NCBI RefSeq assembly: GCF_044457565.1
Contig: NZ_JBITGZ010000002.1
Location: 186,001 to 250,000 of the forward strand
Length of the DNA stretch: 64,000 bases
Direction: 5' to 3'
Origin: Kitasatospora sp044457565
Lineage (GTDB): Bacteria > Actinomycetota > Actinomycetes > Streptomycetales > Streptomycetaceae
The position numbers and the translations under genes are program-made. A model generated the notes under the pieces. That model saw only the letters and a list, made by a program, of their open reading frames with translations. It was not told the DNA's origin and ran no database searches. Below are positions 32,830 through 40,307 of the stretch, piece after piece; within the stretch, counting starts at the first letter, position 1; each line of letters starts with the position of its first letter.

Positions 32830-33881
32830 CGGGCATCCTCTCCAAAGGTGAGCTGGGTCTTGATCCGGGTGCGGTCGTCGGACTCGAAGGCGGCGGCGGC
32901 CTCCTCGGCCGGCCAGGTGTGGGTGACCAGCAGGCCGGCCTGCTCGCGGTGGCCGCTCAGGAAGGCCTGGGCCTGGGCGAAGCTGCCCGTGCCGCCGATC
33001 GAGCCGGTCAGGGTGAGGCCCTTGGCCACCAGCAGGTCGGTGCGCACCGAGGCCGTCTGGCGCAGCCCGAAGCAGAGCACCCGGCCCAGTGGCAGGGCCA
33101 CAGTCAGTGCGGTGTCCAGCCCGGCGGCGCCGCTGGAGCAGTCGACCACCAGGGCGTACCGGGCGGCGGCGGTGAGCGCCGCGTAGCCGCCGGCCGCACG
33201 CGCCGCGGCGGGCGGCTGCGGCAGTTCGGTGTACACCCGGGCGCTGGGGAACAGCTTGCCGACGGCCGCCGCCTTGGCCGGGTCCGGCTCCAGCAGGTCG
33301 AGCTCGGTGGCCTGGTACGAGCCGGTGAGCAGCAGGTACGAGGCCAGGCCCAGGGCGCCGGCGCCGACCACCAGGGTGCGGTCCCCGGCGGCGGGGCGGA
33401 CCCGGCGCAGGCCGTGCTCGGCGACGGCGAAGAACTCCGAGAGCGCCAGCAGCCCCGGGCCGAGGTCGTGGGTGTCGGGGTACAGGTAGCGCCGGTCCAC
33501 CACCCGCAGCCGGGTGGAGAAGCCGTCGACGGTGAGGCCGAACTTCTCGATCCGGCCGCAGACGTTGCGGTCCTGGTCGCAGCGCGGGCAGTCGCCGCAC
33601 CAGCGGGAGCAGTCGCCGGTGACCCAGCGGCCGAGCAGCGCCGTACCGCGCCGGCCGGTGTCCACCACCCGCCCGGCCCACTCGTGGCCGAAGCGCAGCG
33701 GGTAGCTGCTCGGGCCGCCGTAACTGCCCTGATAGAGGGCCTGGTCGCTGCCGCACAGGGTGACCCGGTCGACCTCGACCAGCACCTCGTCCGGGCCCAG
33801 GGCCGCGCCCGGCCGCTCGGCGGGCGTGATCCGCAGGGCGCCGGGGCCGTCCAGGCGCAGGTCCACCCCGAGGTCGCTCAT
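32826..33881 (-). CDS. Zinc-dependent medium-chain dehydrogenase
   Basis: A 351-aa MDR family enzyme. The catalytic zinc ligands are C43 in TLCGSD and the GHEWAG segment; structural zinc Cys residues are in CSRWCGDCPRCDQDRNVC. The coenzyme-binding loop is VVGAGALGLASYLL. Such enzymes oxidise secondary alcohols, often polyols. With the deoxy-inosose/dehydroquinate synthase homologue in the same operon, a cyclitol-like or sugar substrate is conceivable, but this is inference. Overlaps both neighbours by 4 bases. Confidence 0.85.
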   Translation of the reverse strand: MSDLGVDLRLDGPGALRITPAERPGAALGPDEVLVEVDRVTLCGSDQALYQGSYGGPSSYPLRFGHEWAGRVVDTGRRGTALLGRWVTGDCSRWCGDCPRCDQDRNVCGRIEKFGLTVDGFSTRLRVVDRRYLYPDTHDLGPGLLALSEFFAVAEHGLRRVRPAAGDRTLVVGAGALGLASYLLLTGSYQATELDLLEPDPAKAAAVGKLFPSARVYTELPQPPAAARAAGGYAALTAAARYALVVDCSSGAAGLDTALTVALPLGRVLCFGLRQTASVRTDLLVAKGLTLTGSIGGTGSFAQAQAFLSGHREQAGLLVTHTWPAEEAAAAFESDDRTRIKTQLTFGEDAR

Positions 33882-35377
33882 CGGGCCTCCCCGGCGGTGC
33901 GCGGGCGCGGCATGGTCAGCGAGAGGGGTACGGGCGCGGGCCTGGGAGGTGGCAGGTGGGCCATCAGCTCGGCCTCGATCCGCTCGGCCTCGGAGCGGGC
34001 CATCTTGATCCGCTCGCGCAGGCTGATCGAGGTCAGGCCCCACCACAGGTACCAGTTGTCGTTGGCGAGCACCCGCTCCTGGATCTCGTCCAGCATCGAG
34101 TCGTCGTCGATGACGGCGCGTGAGACGTAGTACTTGGGCACGATGAAGCGCTCCGCTCCGGTGATCATTCCCTCGGCGAGGGCGGTGGCGTGCAGCGAGG
34201 TGCCCCGGCAGACCCGCAGGCCCAGCGTCCAGAAGGCGTGCACCTCGGGGTGGTCGCCGGGGGGGACGAGCTCGGACATCACGTCGAAGGTCTCCCGCAC
34301 GGAGTCCCGGTCGTCGCCCGGGCTGCCGATGAACAGGCAGTGCTCGACCCGGATGCCGGCCTGCTCGAACATCTTGTGCGACTCGATGATCTGCCGCTGG
34401 CGGAAGTTCTTCTTCAGCCCGCGCAGGATCCGGTCGCAGGCCGAGTCGGTGCCGAACTCCACGTAGTAGCAGCCGGTGCGCACCATCAGGTCGACCAGCT
34501 CGGGCGTGACGTTGCCCGGGTTGACCATGCAGGACCAGGGCATCTCGATGCCCCGCCGGACGAACTCCCGCAGGACCTCCAGCGAGTAGTTCAGCGGCAG
34601 GTTGAACACCCCGTCGACGATCTCCAGGACCTCCAGGCCCTCGTCCCGCAGCCGTTCCACCTCGTCGGCGACCCGGGAAACCTCGTCGAACTTCACCCCG
34701 GTGCCGTCCACCAGGAAGTTGCTGCAGAAGACGCACTCCAGGACGCAGCCCTTCTTGGTCTGGATGGTCGCCGGGACCTTGAGGCTGCGGTCGTGCGTCT
34801 CGTAGGAGTAGCTGAAGTACCGCTGGTCGTAGAGCGCCGGGTCGGGGCGGGCGGCCTTGCGGTAGTCGATCTTGAAGACCGGGTCCCTGCGATGGAAGGT
34901 GCCGTCCCCCCGCAGGTAGATGACCCCGGGCACGCCCTCCGGCTCCTCGCCCCTGGCCAGGTGCTCCAGCAGCGGGTTCATCGACTCCTCGGCGAAGCCG
35001 GTGATCCCGTAGTCCGCCTGGACGAAGTCCATCAGGTCGTCCGGCACGGTGGAGAAGCCGGGGCCGCCCAGCAGGACCGTCACGCCCGGCAGTTCGGAGC
35101 GCGACCAGTCCGCGACCTCGCGGGCCAGCGGGGTGTAGATGACCGGCTCCAGCATGCTCTGCGAGTCCACGTTGCGGATCGAGATGCCGACCACCTGCGG
35201 GCGGAAGTCCGCCACCGCGGCGCGGACCACGTCCTCGTCCTCCTCCTCCCACATCAGGTCCAGCGTCCGCACGTCGTGGCCGGCCGCCCGGGCCTGGGTG
35301 GCGATGGTGACCATGCCGATCGGCAGCACCGGCCGGAAGGACTTCAGCTTGTTGACGGAGATGAACAGCACCTTCAC
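33878..35377 (-). CDS. Cobalamin-binding-domain radical SAM enzyme
   Basis: A 499-aa class B radical SAM protein. Residues 1-150 form the B12-binding Rossmann domain (KVLFISVNKLKSFRPVLPIGMVTIATQAR, VTVLLGGPGFSTVP), and the cluster motif is C211, C215, C218 (CVLECVFC). Members methylate unactivated carbons or phosphorus with methylcobalamin, or rearrange rings. C-methylation of an aromatic or sp3 carbon in the product is the default guess. GTG 35377 overlaps the PLP decarboxylase stop by 4 bases. The C-terminal 30 residues are Pro-rich. Confidence 0.88.
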   Translation of the reverse strand: MKVLFISVNKLKSFRPVLPIGMVTIATQARAAGHDVRTLDLMWEEEDEDVVRAAVADFRPQVVGISIRNVDSQSMLEPVIYTPLAREVADWSRSELPGVTVLLGGPGFSTVPDDLMDFVQADYGITGFAEESMNPLLEHLARGEEPEGVPGVIYLRGDGTFHRRDPVFKIDYRKAARPDPALYDQRYFSYSYETHDRSLKVPATIQTKKGCVLECVFCSNFLVDGTGVKFDEVSRVADEVERLRDEGLEVLEIVDGVFNLPLNYSLEVLREFVRRGIEMPWSCMVNPGNVTPELVDLMVRTGCYYVEFGTDSACDRILRGLKKNFRQRQIIESHKMFEQAGIRVEHCLFIGSPGDDRDSVRETFDVMSELVPPGDHPEVHAFWTLGLRVCRGTSLHATALAEGMITGAERFIVPKYYVSRAVIDDDSMLDEIQERVLANDNWYLWWGLTSISLRERIKMARSEAERIEAELMAHLPPPRPAPVPLSLTMPRPRTAGEAR

Positions 35378-36618
35378 GGCCGCCCCCCGTCCAGCTTCGC
35401 CATCAGCGCGACCAGCTGCCGCAGCTGCTCCTCGCTCTGGTGCCAGTGCACGACCAGCCGCAGCAGGCCCAGCCGGCGGGCCACCGAGGCGATCAGCCCG
35501 TGCCGCTCCAGGCCGTCCACCAGCCCGGCGGGATCGGGATGGCGGACCGTCACCACGGTGAGCTCCGGCTGCGGGGCCACCGTGAAGCCGGCCTCGGTCA
35601 GCAGCCGCACCAGCAGGGCCCGCCGCTCCCACAGGCCGGCCACCGTCGCCAGGTAGCCGTCCCGGCCCTGGGCGCGCAGCGCGGCCCAGGTGGCGAGCAG
35701 CGCGCCGCCGGGGCGGGTGCCGAGCAGCCCGTGGTGGTCATGGGTGCCGCGGTAGTGCGAGGCGACCCGCAGCGCGTCCAGGTCGGAGCCGTCGCGGAAC
35801 AGCACCTGCCCGGAGGGGATCGGCGCGCCGCCGTACTTGTGCGGGTCCAGCGTCACCGAGGTGACCCCGGGGACGTCCAGGCCGATCGGCGGCAGCCGAT
35901 CGCCGAGCCGGCGGGCGAACGGCACCAGGAAGCCGCCGGTCGCGGCGTCCACGTGCACCGGTACGCCCAGTGCGGCGGCGTGCGCGGCGATCACCGGGAC
36001 GTCGTCCACGGCGCCGGACTCCGAGCTGCCGGCGGTGGCCACCACCAGGGCCGTCCGCTCGTCCACCAGCGGCAGCAGCCGGTCCACGTCGGCCCGCAGC
36101 CGGTCGTCGGCGGGGGTGCGGACGATCTCCACCGGCAGGATCGAGGCGATCTTGTCGAAGGAGAAGTGCGCGCTGTCGCCGAGCACCACCCTGGCCGGTA
36201 CGTCCGCCCCGAAGCGCCGCCGGTGGCGGCCGAGGGCGGCCAGCACGGCCAGCAGGTTGGCCTCGGTGCCGCCGGAGGTGGCGACCCCCGCCGTCCGGGC
36301 CGGGTCGGCGGCGCCCATCAGGTCGGCCAGCATGCCCGTCACGGCGGCCTCGGCCCGCGCCAGGGACGGGAAGATCCGGTTGTCGCCGAGGTTGCTCTCC
36401 TGGTACGCGGCGAAGACCTGCCGGGCGACGGGCAGCGGCGTCGAGCAGATCGAGTTGAAGACGGTGCCGTCCCGGTAGCCGTGGTCCTCGGCGCAGAGCT
36501 CGGCCAGCTCGGCCAGCACCCGCTCCTCGCCCGCGCCGTGGGCGGGGAGCAGCGGTCCGCGCTCAGGCCCCGGTGGGGACGCGGTGCGGGATGTCGAAGA
36601 ACTGGGCAGCGTTGCCAT
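35374..36618 (-). CDS. PLP-dependent group II decarboxylase (MfnA-like)
   Basis: A 414-aa fold-type I PLP enzyme. The PLP Lys is in TLDPHKYGGAPIPSG; SGGTEANLLA, the HFSFDK ring-stacking His and the HVDAATGGF Asp are present. Closest in style to tyrosine/aspartate decarboxylases of the MfnA group, so decarboxylation of tyrosine, DOPA, or an unusual amino acid made by the TrpB2-like enzyme is plausible. ATG 36618 overlaps the upstream TatD-like gene by 56 bases and has a weak ribosome site, so the true start may be later. Confidence 0.8.
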   Translation of the reverse strand: MATLPSSSTSRTASPPGPERGPLLPAHGAGEERVLAELAELCAEDHGYRDGTVFNSICSTPLPVARQVFAAYQESNLGDNRIFPSLARAEAAVTGMLADLMGAADPARTAGVATSGGTEANLLAVLAALGRHRRRFGADVPARVVLGDSAHFSFDKIASILPVEIVRTPADDRLRADVDRLLPLVDERTALVVATAGSSESGAVDDVPVIAAHAAALGVPVHVDAATGGFLVPFARRLGDRLPPIGLDVPGVTSVTLDPHKYGGAPIPSGQVLFRDGSDLDALRVASHYRGTHDHHGLLGTRPGGALLATWAALRAQGRDGYLATVAGLWERRALLVRLLTEAGFTVAPQPELTVVTVRHPDPAGLVDGLERHGLIASVARRLGLLRLVVHWHQSEEQLRQLVALMAKLDGGRP

Positions 36619-37489
36619 GTGCGAGAGTCCTCACGATCTGCTCGGGGACACCGTGGAGTCGGAGCCGGTGCACCGTCCTGGACAGACCCAGCGGGTCCGC
36701 CGAACCGAAGTGCAGGCCGGTGTTGAGCATCAGCCGGTCGGGCCCGAAGCGGTCCAGTACCCGCAGCACCTCGCGGTGCGTCAGCTTCTCCCTGACCTGG
36801 AACAGCGCGTCCTGGCGGGGTGCCACCGCCAGCCCCAGGCCGCCGAGGTCGCGCAGCGGGCCGTGGCCGGCCAGCAGCTCGATCCGCTGCTCGTCCAGGT
36901 CCATCAGGGCGATCGAGGCCGGGTCGATGCCGGCCCGCTCGACCGCTCCGGCCAGCGGTGCCAGCATCGCCCGGAAGCCCTCGAACGCGGGCGGCGACTC
37001 GACCATCACCGGCAGCTCCCGGGCCGCCGCCAGCTTCAACTGGCGTTCCAGCACCTCGATCTCGTCCGGGCCGCCGCCGCGCAGCGAGAGCTCGCCGAGC
37101 GCCCGGACCGCGGGGTGCGAGAGGTGCTCCTCCAGCGCCTCGATCCCGGCGAGCGCCCCCGGCAGCCCGGCCAGGTCGGCGGCGTGCACGGACAGCGCCA
37201 CGAACAGCTCCACCCCGTACGCCGCCGCGCGGGCGGTCTCCACCACGGCGAGCCGCTCGAAGCGGGCCGCGAAGGAGGCACCGCTGGCGCGCGGTTCGAG
37301 CGAGGCGGAGCAGGGTGCGAGGGCGGTGAGCACCCCGCTGACGGCCATCAGTTCGTAGTCGTCGGCGTTGCGCAGATCGCTGTGGACGTGGTGGTCGAAG
37401 AGCGGGACCAGCCCGGGGCCGTGCAGCGCGCGCGGCGCGACCGGCGGTGGCGGCGGAGGCGGGCCGGGGGCCGGCCGTGCGGCTGCCAT
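36563..37489 (-). CDS. TatD/EboB-like metal-dependent TIM-barrel hydrolase
   Basis: A 308-aa protein. LFDHHVHSDLRNADDYELMAVSGV supplies the HxH metal pair of amidohydrolases and the 'DDYE.M...GV' that follows it in EboB-type TatD proteins; GELSLRGGGPDE, PVMVESPP and the terminal LAHGNAAQFFD follow the TatD outline, though the Asp/His positions late in the barrel are weak. It begins 5 bases after the sugar-isomerase-like gene. Together with that gene and the dehydroquinate-synthase homologue it recalls the ebo operon trio. Reaction unknown. Confidence 0.6.
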   Translation of the reverse strand: MAAARPAPGPPPPPPPVAPRALHGPGLVPLFDHHVHSDLRNADDYELMAVSGVLTALAPCSASLEPRASGASFAARFERLAVVETARAAAYGVELFVALSVHAADLAGLPGALAGIEALEEHLSHPAVRALGELSLRGGGPDEIEVLERQLKLAAARELPVMVESPPAFEGFRAMLAPLAGAVERAGIDPASIALMDLDEQRIELLAGHGPLRDLGGLGLAVAPRQDALFQVREKLTHREVLRVLDRFGPDRLMLNTGLHFGSADPLGLSRTVHRLRLHGVPEQIVRTLAHGNAAQFFDIPHRVPTGA

Positions 37490-37494
37490 GGCGC

Positions 37495-38337
37495 TCAGCC
37501 CCGCGGGCCGGTGCCGGCCTCGATGGCCGCGGTGAGCACCTCGTGGCTGCGGCGCAGCGCGTAGCGGTGGTTGTCCGAGTGGTTGTAGAGCTCCACGCTG
37601 ACGTACCCGTCGTAGCCGCCGCGCTCCAGCACCGTGAAGAAGCCCGCGAAGTCGATGTCGCCGTCGCCCGGGATCTCGTGGTGGTGCACCCGGCCCTTGA
37701 TGTCCTCGACCTGGATGATCCTGGTGTGCGGCAGGTTGCGCTCCACCGAGGCGAGGTAGTCCTCCTCCACCACCCGGCAGTGGCCGAGATCCTGGGCCAG
37801 CGCGAAGCGGTCGCTGGCGAGGGCGTCGGCGAGCCGGGCGACCCCGTCGTTGGTCTCCAGGAAGAACTCCGGCTCCGGCTCCATCGCCAGTACGGCGCTG
37901 CCGGGGCCGGCCAGCACCTGCTCGATCCCCTCGGTCAGCCACTGCTCGGCCTGCCCGGCGGGGACCTCGGCCTTGCGCTTGCCGGTCGCGAAGTTGACCA
38001 GCGGCACGCCCAGCTCGTCGGCGATCCGCACGGCGCGCAGCACCAGGTCCACGCGCCGGGCCCGGCCCTCCGCGCTCGGGTGGATCAGCGAGGGCTCGAA
38101 GCGCTCCTCGCCCAGCAGGTTGTCGGCGCCGGCGGCCAGGCAGCAGGCCTCGATGCCGGCCCGCTCCAGCGCCTTGCGGATCGGCGCGGCCTCGGCCGGG
38201 CCGAACTCGAACGGGTCGAGGTGGGAGGGGTGCAGGGAGAGCTCGATCGCCTGGTAGCCGGCGTCCGCGACCTCCGCGATCGCCCGTTCGAGCGGGATGT
38301 TGCGCAGGCCGTTGGCGTTGTAGCTGAGCGGGAACAC
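37495..38337 (-). CDS. Sugar phosphate isomerase/epimerase-like TIM barrel
   Basis: A 280-aa AP endonuclease 2-type TIM barrel, related to xylose/inosose isomerases. Metal-site residues appear in GYQAIELSLHPSHLDPFEFG, VLAMEPEPEFF, LAQDLGHCRVVEED, QVEDIKGRVHHHEIPGDGDIDF and GYVSVELYNH. GTG 38337 is preferred because GGAAGGA lies 7 bases upstream; GTG 38376, overlapping the methyltransferase stop, would add 13 residues. A substrate like a keto-cyclitol or sugar phosphate fits both the family and the neighbouring cyclase homologue. Confidence 0.78.
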   Translation of the reverse strand: MFPLSYNANGLRNIPLERAIAEVADAGYQAIELSLHPSHLDPFEFGPAEAAPIRKALERAGIEACCLAAGADNLLGEERFEPSLIHPSAEGRARRVDLVLRAVRIADELGVPLVNFATGKRKAEVPAGQAEQWLTEGIEQVLAGPGSAVLAMEPEPEFFLETNDGVARLADALASDRFALAQDLGHCRVVEEDYLASVERNLPHTRIIQVEDIKGRVHHHEIPGDGDIDFAGFFTVLERGGYDGYVSVELYNHSDNHRYALRRSHEVLTAAIEAGTGPRG

Positions 38338-38372
38338 GGGCGAGTCCTTCCGTCGGGGGGTTCGGGCGGGCG

Positions 38373-39011
38373 TCACTTGCTCGCGATCGCGTGCACGTGG
38401 AAGTCGTGCCAGGTGCGCAGTTCGATCTGCTGGAAGCCGGCGGCGCGGAGCATCTCCTCCATGTCCCCGAGGGTGAAGCGCAGATGCACCTCCTCCGGCC
38501 CGGCCCCGTCGGGCTGCCGGGCGTACCAGGCCTCGATCTCGCGGTTGCGCGCCCGGTCGGCGGTCTTGCGGTAGTCGGCCAGCGCGACCTTGCCGCCGGG
38601 GCGCAGCACCCGGTGCATCTCCGCGATCGCGGCGCCGGCGTCCTGGGCCAGTTCGTGCAGCACGTAGGTGGAGAGCACCAGGTCGACGGAGGAGTCGGCG
38701 ACGGGCAGCGGCACCACCGGGCCGACGGTGTGGCTGAGCCGGTCCGCGACGCCTTCCTTGGCGGCGCGGGCGGTCAGGACGTCCAGCAGTTCGGCGCTGC
38801 CGTCCACGCAGTGCACCGAGCCCTGCGGCCCGACGGCGCGGGCGGCGGGTACGGCCGCGTAGCCGGTGCCGGCGCCCACGTCCAGCACCTGCTGGCCGGG
38901 GGCGGCGCCGGCGTCGCGCAGCAGCTCCTGGACCTCGCCGAGCGCCCAGCGCAGCGGTCCGTCGAGCCGGTAGATGGTCTCGGCGATCTCGGGGGATTGT
39001 GCGGTGGTCAT
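38373..39011 (-). CDS. Class I SAM-dependent methyltransferase (UbiE-like)
   Basis: A 212-aa methyltransferase of the UbiE/Methyltransf_11 type. SAM motif I is VLDVGAGTGYAAVPAA (about 43-58), then CVDGSAELLDV, SVDLVLSTYVLHEL and HRVLRPGGKVALADYRKT. C-methylation of an aromatic ring is a common role of this type, but O-methylation is equally possible. ATG 39011 has GGAG in a GGGAGTTCTCCC context. The stop overlaps an alternative start of the next gene. Confidence 0.85.
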   Translation of the reverse strand: MTTAQSPEIAETIYRLDGPLRWALGEVQELLRDAGAAPGQQVLDVGAGTGYAAVPAARAVGPQGSVHCVDGSAELLDVLTARAAKEGVADRLSHTVGPVVPLPVADSSVDLVLSTYVLHELAQDAGAAIAEMHRVLRPGGKVALADYRKTADRARNREIEAWYARQPDGAGPEEVHLRFTLGDMEEMLRAAGFQQIELRTWHDFHVHAIASK

Positions 39012-39057
39012 GGGAGAACTCCCGTGTTCGGCGAAGGGATCAAGGTCACTGGGGGCC

Positions 39058-39122
39058 GGCCGCGGGCTCTCGGCCGCCGGTGTCGAGCCGTGCGCTCCTG
39101 GCCGCGGGCTCTCGGCCGCCGG
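39058..39122. repeat. Two 23-bp direct repeats
   Basis: The 23-bp sequence beginning GGCCGCGGGCTCTCGG occurs at 39058-39080 and again identically at 39100-39122, 42 bases apart, in the short gap between the methyltransferase and the dehydroquinate-synthase-like gene. Each copy contains an internal GGCCG/CGGCC inverted element, so the gap can form hairpins. Possibly a processing or attenuation site, or only a local duplication. Confidence 0.6.
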
Positions 39123-39151
39123 GGCCGTCGCGGGCGTCCGGCGGCGCCGGC

Positions 39152-40261
39152 TCAGGACTCGGCGAGGGCGCTCTTGAGCAGCGGCTCGGGCACGGGGGTC
39201 TCGTAGTCGCCGTCCACCAGGTGGACCCGGCCGACTTCGGGCACCAGTACGAACCGCACCGCGCTGCCCGCCCGGCGCTTGTTGTCGCTGAGGATCACCT
39301 CGATGATCCGCTCGGGCGAGAACTCCTCCGGCACGGCGACCGGCGCGCCCATCAGTCTTCCGAGCACGTGCTCCTGACGCTCCAGCACCTCCGGCGCGGT
39401 GACGCCGAGCCGGATGCCGACCTTGGCCGCCGCGCACATCCCGATGCCGACGGCCTCGCCGTGCAGCAGCGACCCTTGGGCGAGGAACTCCACCGCGTGG
39501 CCCACGGTGTGGCCGTACTCCAGGATGATCCCGGCCTTGCGCTCGCTCGGGTCCAGCGCGAGGATGCGCAGCTTGCTGCGGATCATCTCGTGGCAGACCC
39601 CGAGCAGGTCGTCCTGGACGGCGCCGACCCCGTCGGCCAGCAGCTGCTCCATCCGGTCGAACCAGGCGACGTCGTTGACCAGGCCGTTCTTCAGCGCCTC
39701 CACCAGCGCGCTGCGGTGCTGGCGCTCCGGCTCGCGCCGCAGCATCGCGACGTCCGCCCAGACGAACAGTGGCGCGTGGTAGACGCCGAACTGGTTCTTG
39801 CCCAGCGCGCCGTTGATGGCCTGCTTGTTGCTGAGCGCGCCGTCGGTGAGGTTGAGCATGGTGGTGGGTATCTCGACGAAGCGCAGGCCCCGGTAGACCA
39901 GCCCCGCGGCCAGCCCGGCCAGGTTGCTGATCATGCCGCCGCCGAGCGCGCCGACGATCGAGTCCTTGGTGGCGCCCGCCGCCACCAGCCGCTCGCACAG
40001 GGCGGTCAGCTGGGGCCAGCTCTTGACGCTCTCGCCCTCGGCCACCGTGATCAGGTTGACCGAGATGCCGGCCCTGGTGAGCTGCGAGACCAGCTTGCGG
40101 CCGAACAGCTCGTGCAGGGATTCACTGGTGACGAGGTAGAACTCGTCGAAGTCGTGCCGGCCCAGGTACTCGGGCAGCCGGCCGCCGATGTTCTCGCCCA
40201 GGTGGAAGGGGCAGCCGGCGGCGGTGCCGTTGGTCAGTTCGATGATGCTTCCGTCGGACAC
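39152..40261 (-). CDS. Dehydroquinate/2-deoxy-scyllo-inosose synthase homologue
   Basis: A 369-aa sugar phosphate cyclase superfamily protein. NAD site GALGGGMISNLAGLAAG (about 104-120), IPTTML, DGALSNKQAIN (K146), GKNQFGVYHAP, E188 in ALVEALKN and the metal His motifs EYGHTVGHAVE and LHGEAVGIGM are all present. The 'D..LS.KQA.N' and GKN blocks resemble 2-deoxy-scyllo-inosose synthase and EboD more than housekeeping AroB. These enzymes cyclise sugar phosphates to carbocycles. GTG 40261 has AAAGGA. The substrate (DAHP, glucose 6-phosphate, sedoheptulose 7-phosphate or other) cannot be told by eye. Confidence 0.85.
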   Translation of the reverse strand: MSDGSIIELTNGTAAGCPFHLGENIGGRLPEYLGRHDFDEFYLVTSESLHELFGRKLVSQLTRAGISVNLITVAEGESVKSWPQLTALCERLVAAGATKDSIVGALGGGMISNLAGLAAGLVYRGLRFVEIPTTMLNLTDGALSNKQAINGALGKNQFGVYHAPLFVWADVAMLRREPERQHRSALVEALKNGLVNDVAWFDRMEQLLADGVGAVQDDLLGVCHEMIRSKLRILALDPSERKAGIILEYGHTVGHAVEFLAQGSLLHGEAVGIGMCAAAKVGIRLGVTAPEVLERQEHVLGRLMGAPVAVPEEFSPERIIEVILSDNKRRAGSAVRFVLVPEVGRVHLVDGDYETPVPEPLLKSALAES

Positions 40262-40307
40262 GTCGGTCCTTTCGCACGAGGGTGTCGGGGGCTGCGCGCG
40301 GTCCGGT

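Noticed and set aside
39152..40261. Dehydroquinate-synthase homologue considered as the housekeeping aroB
   Set aside because: It is embedded in the cluster, away from any aroC/aroK/aroQ gene, and its NKQAIN block differs from AroB.
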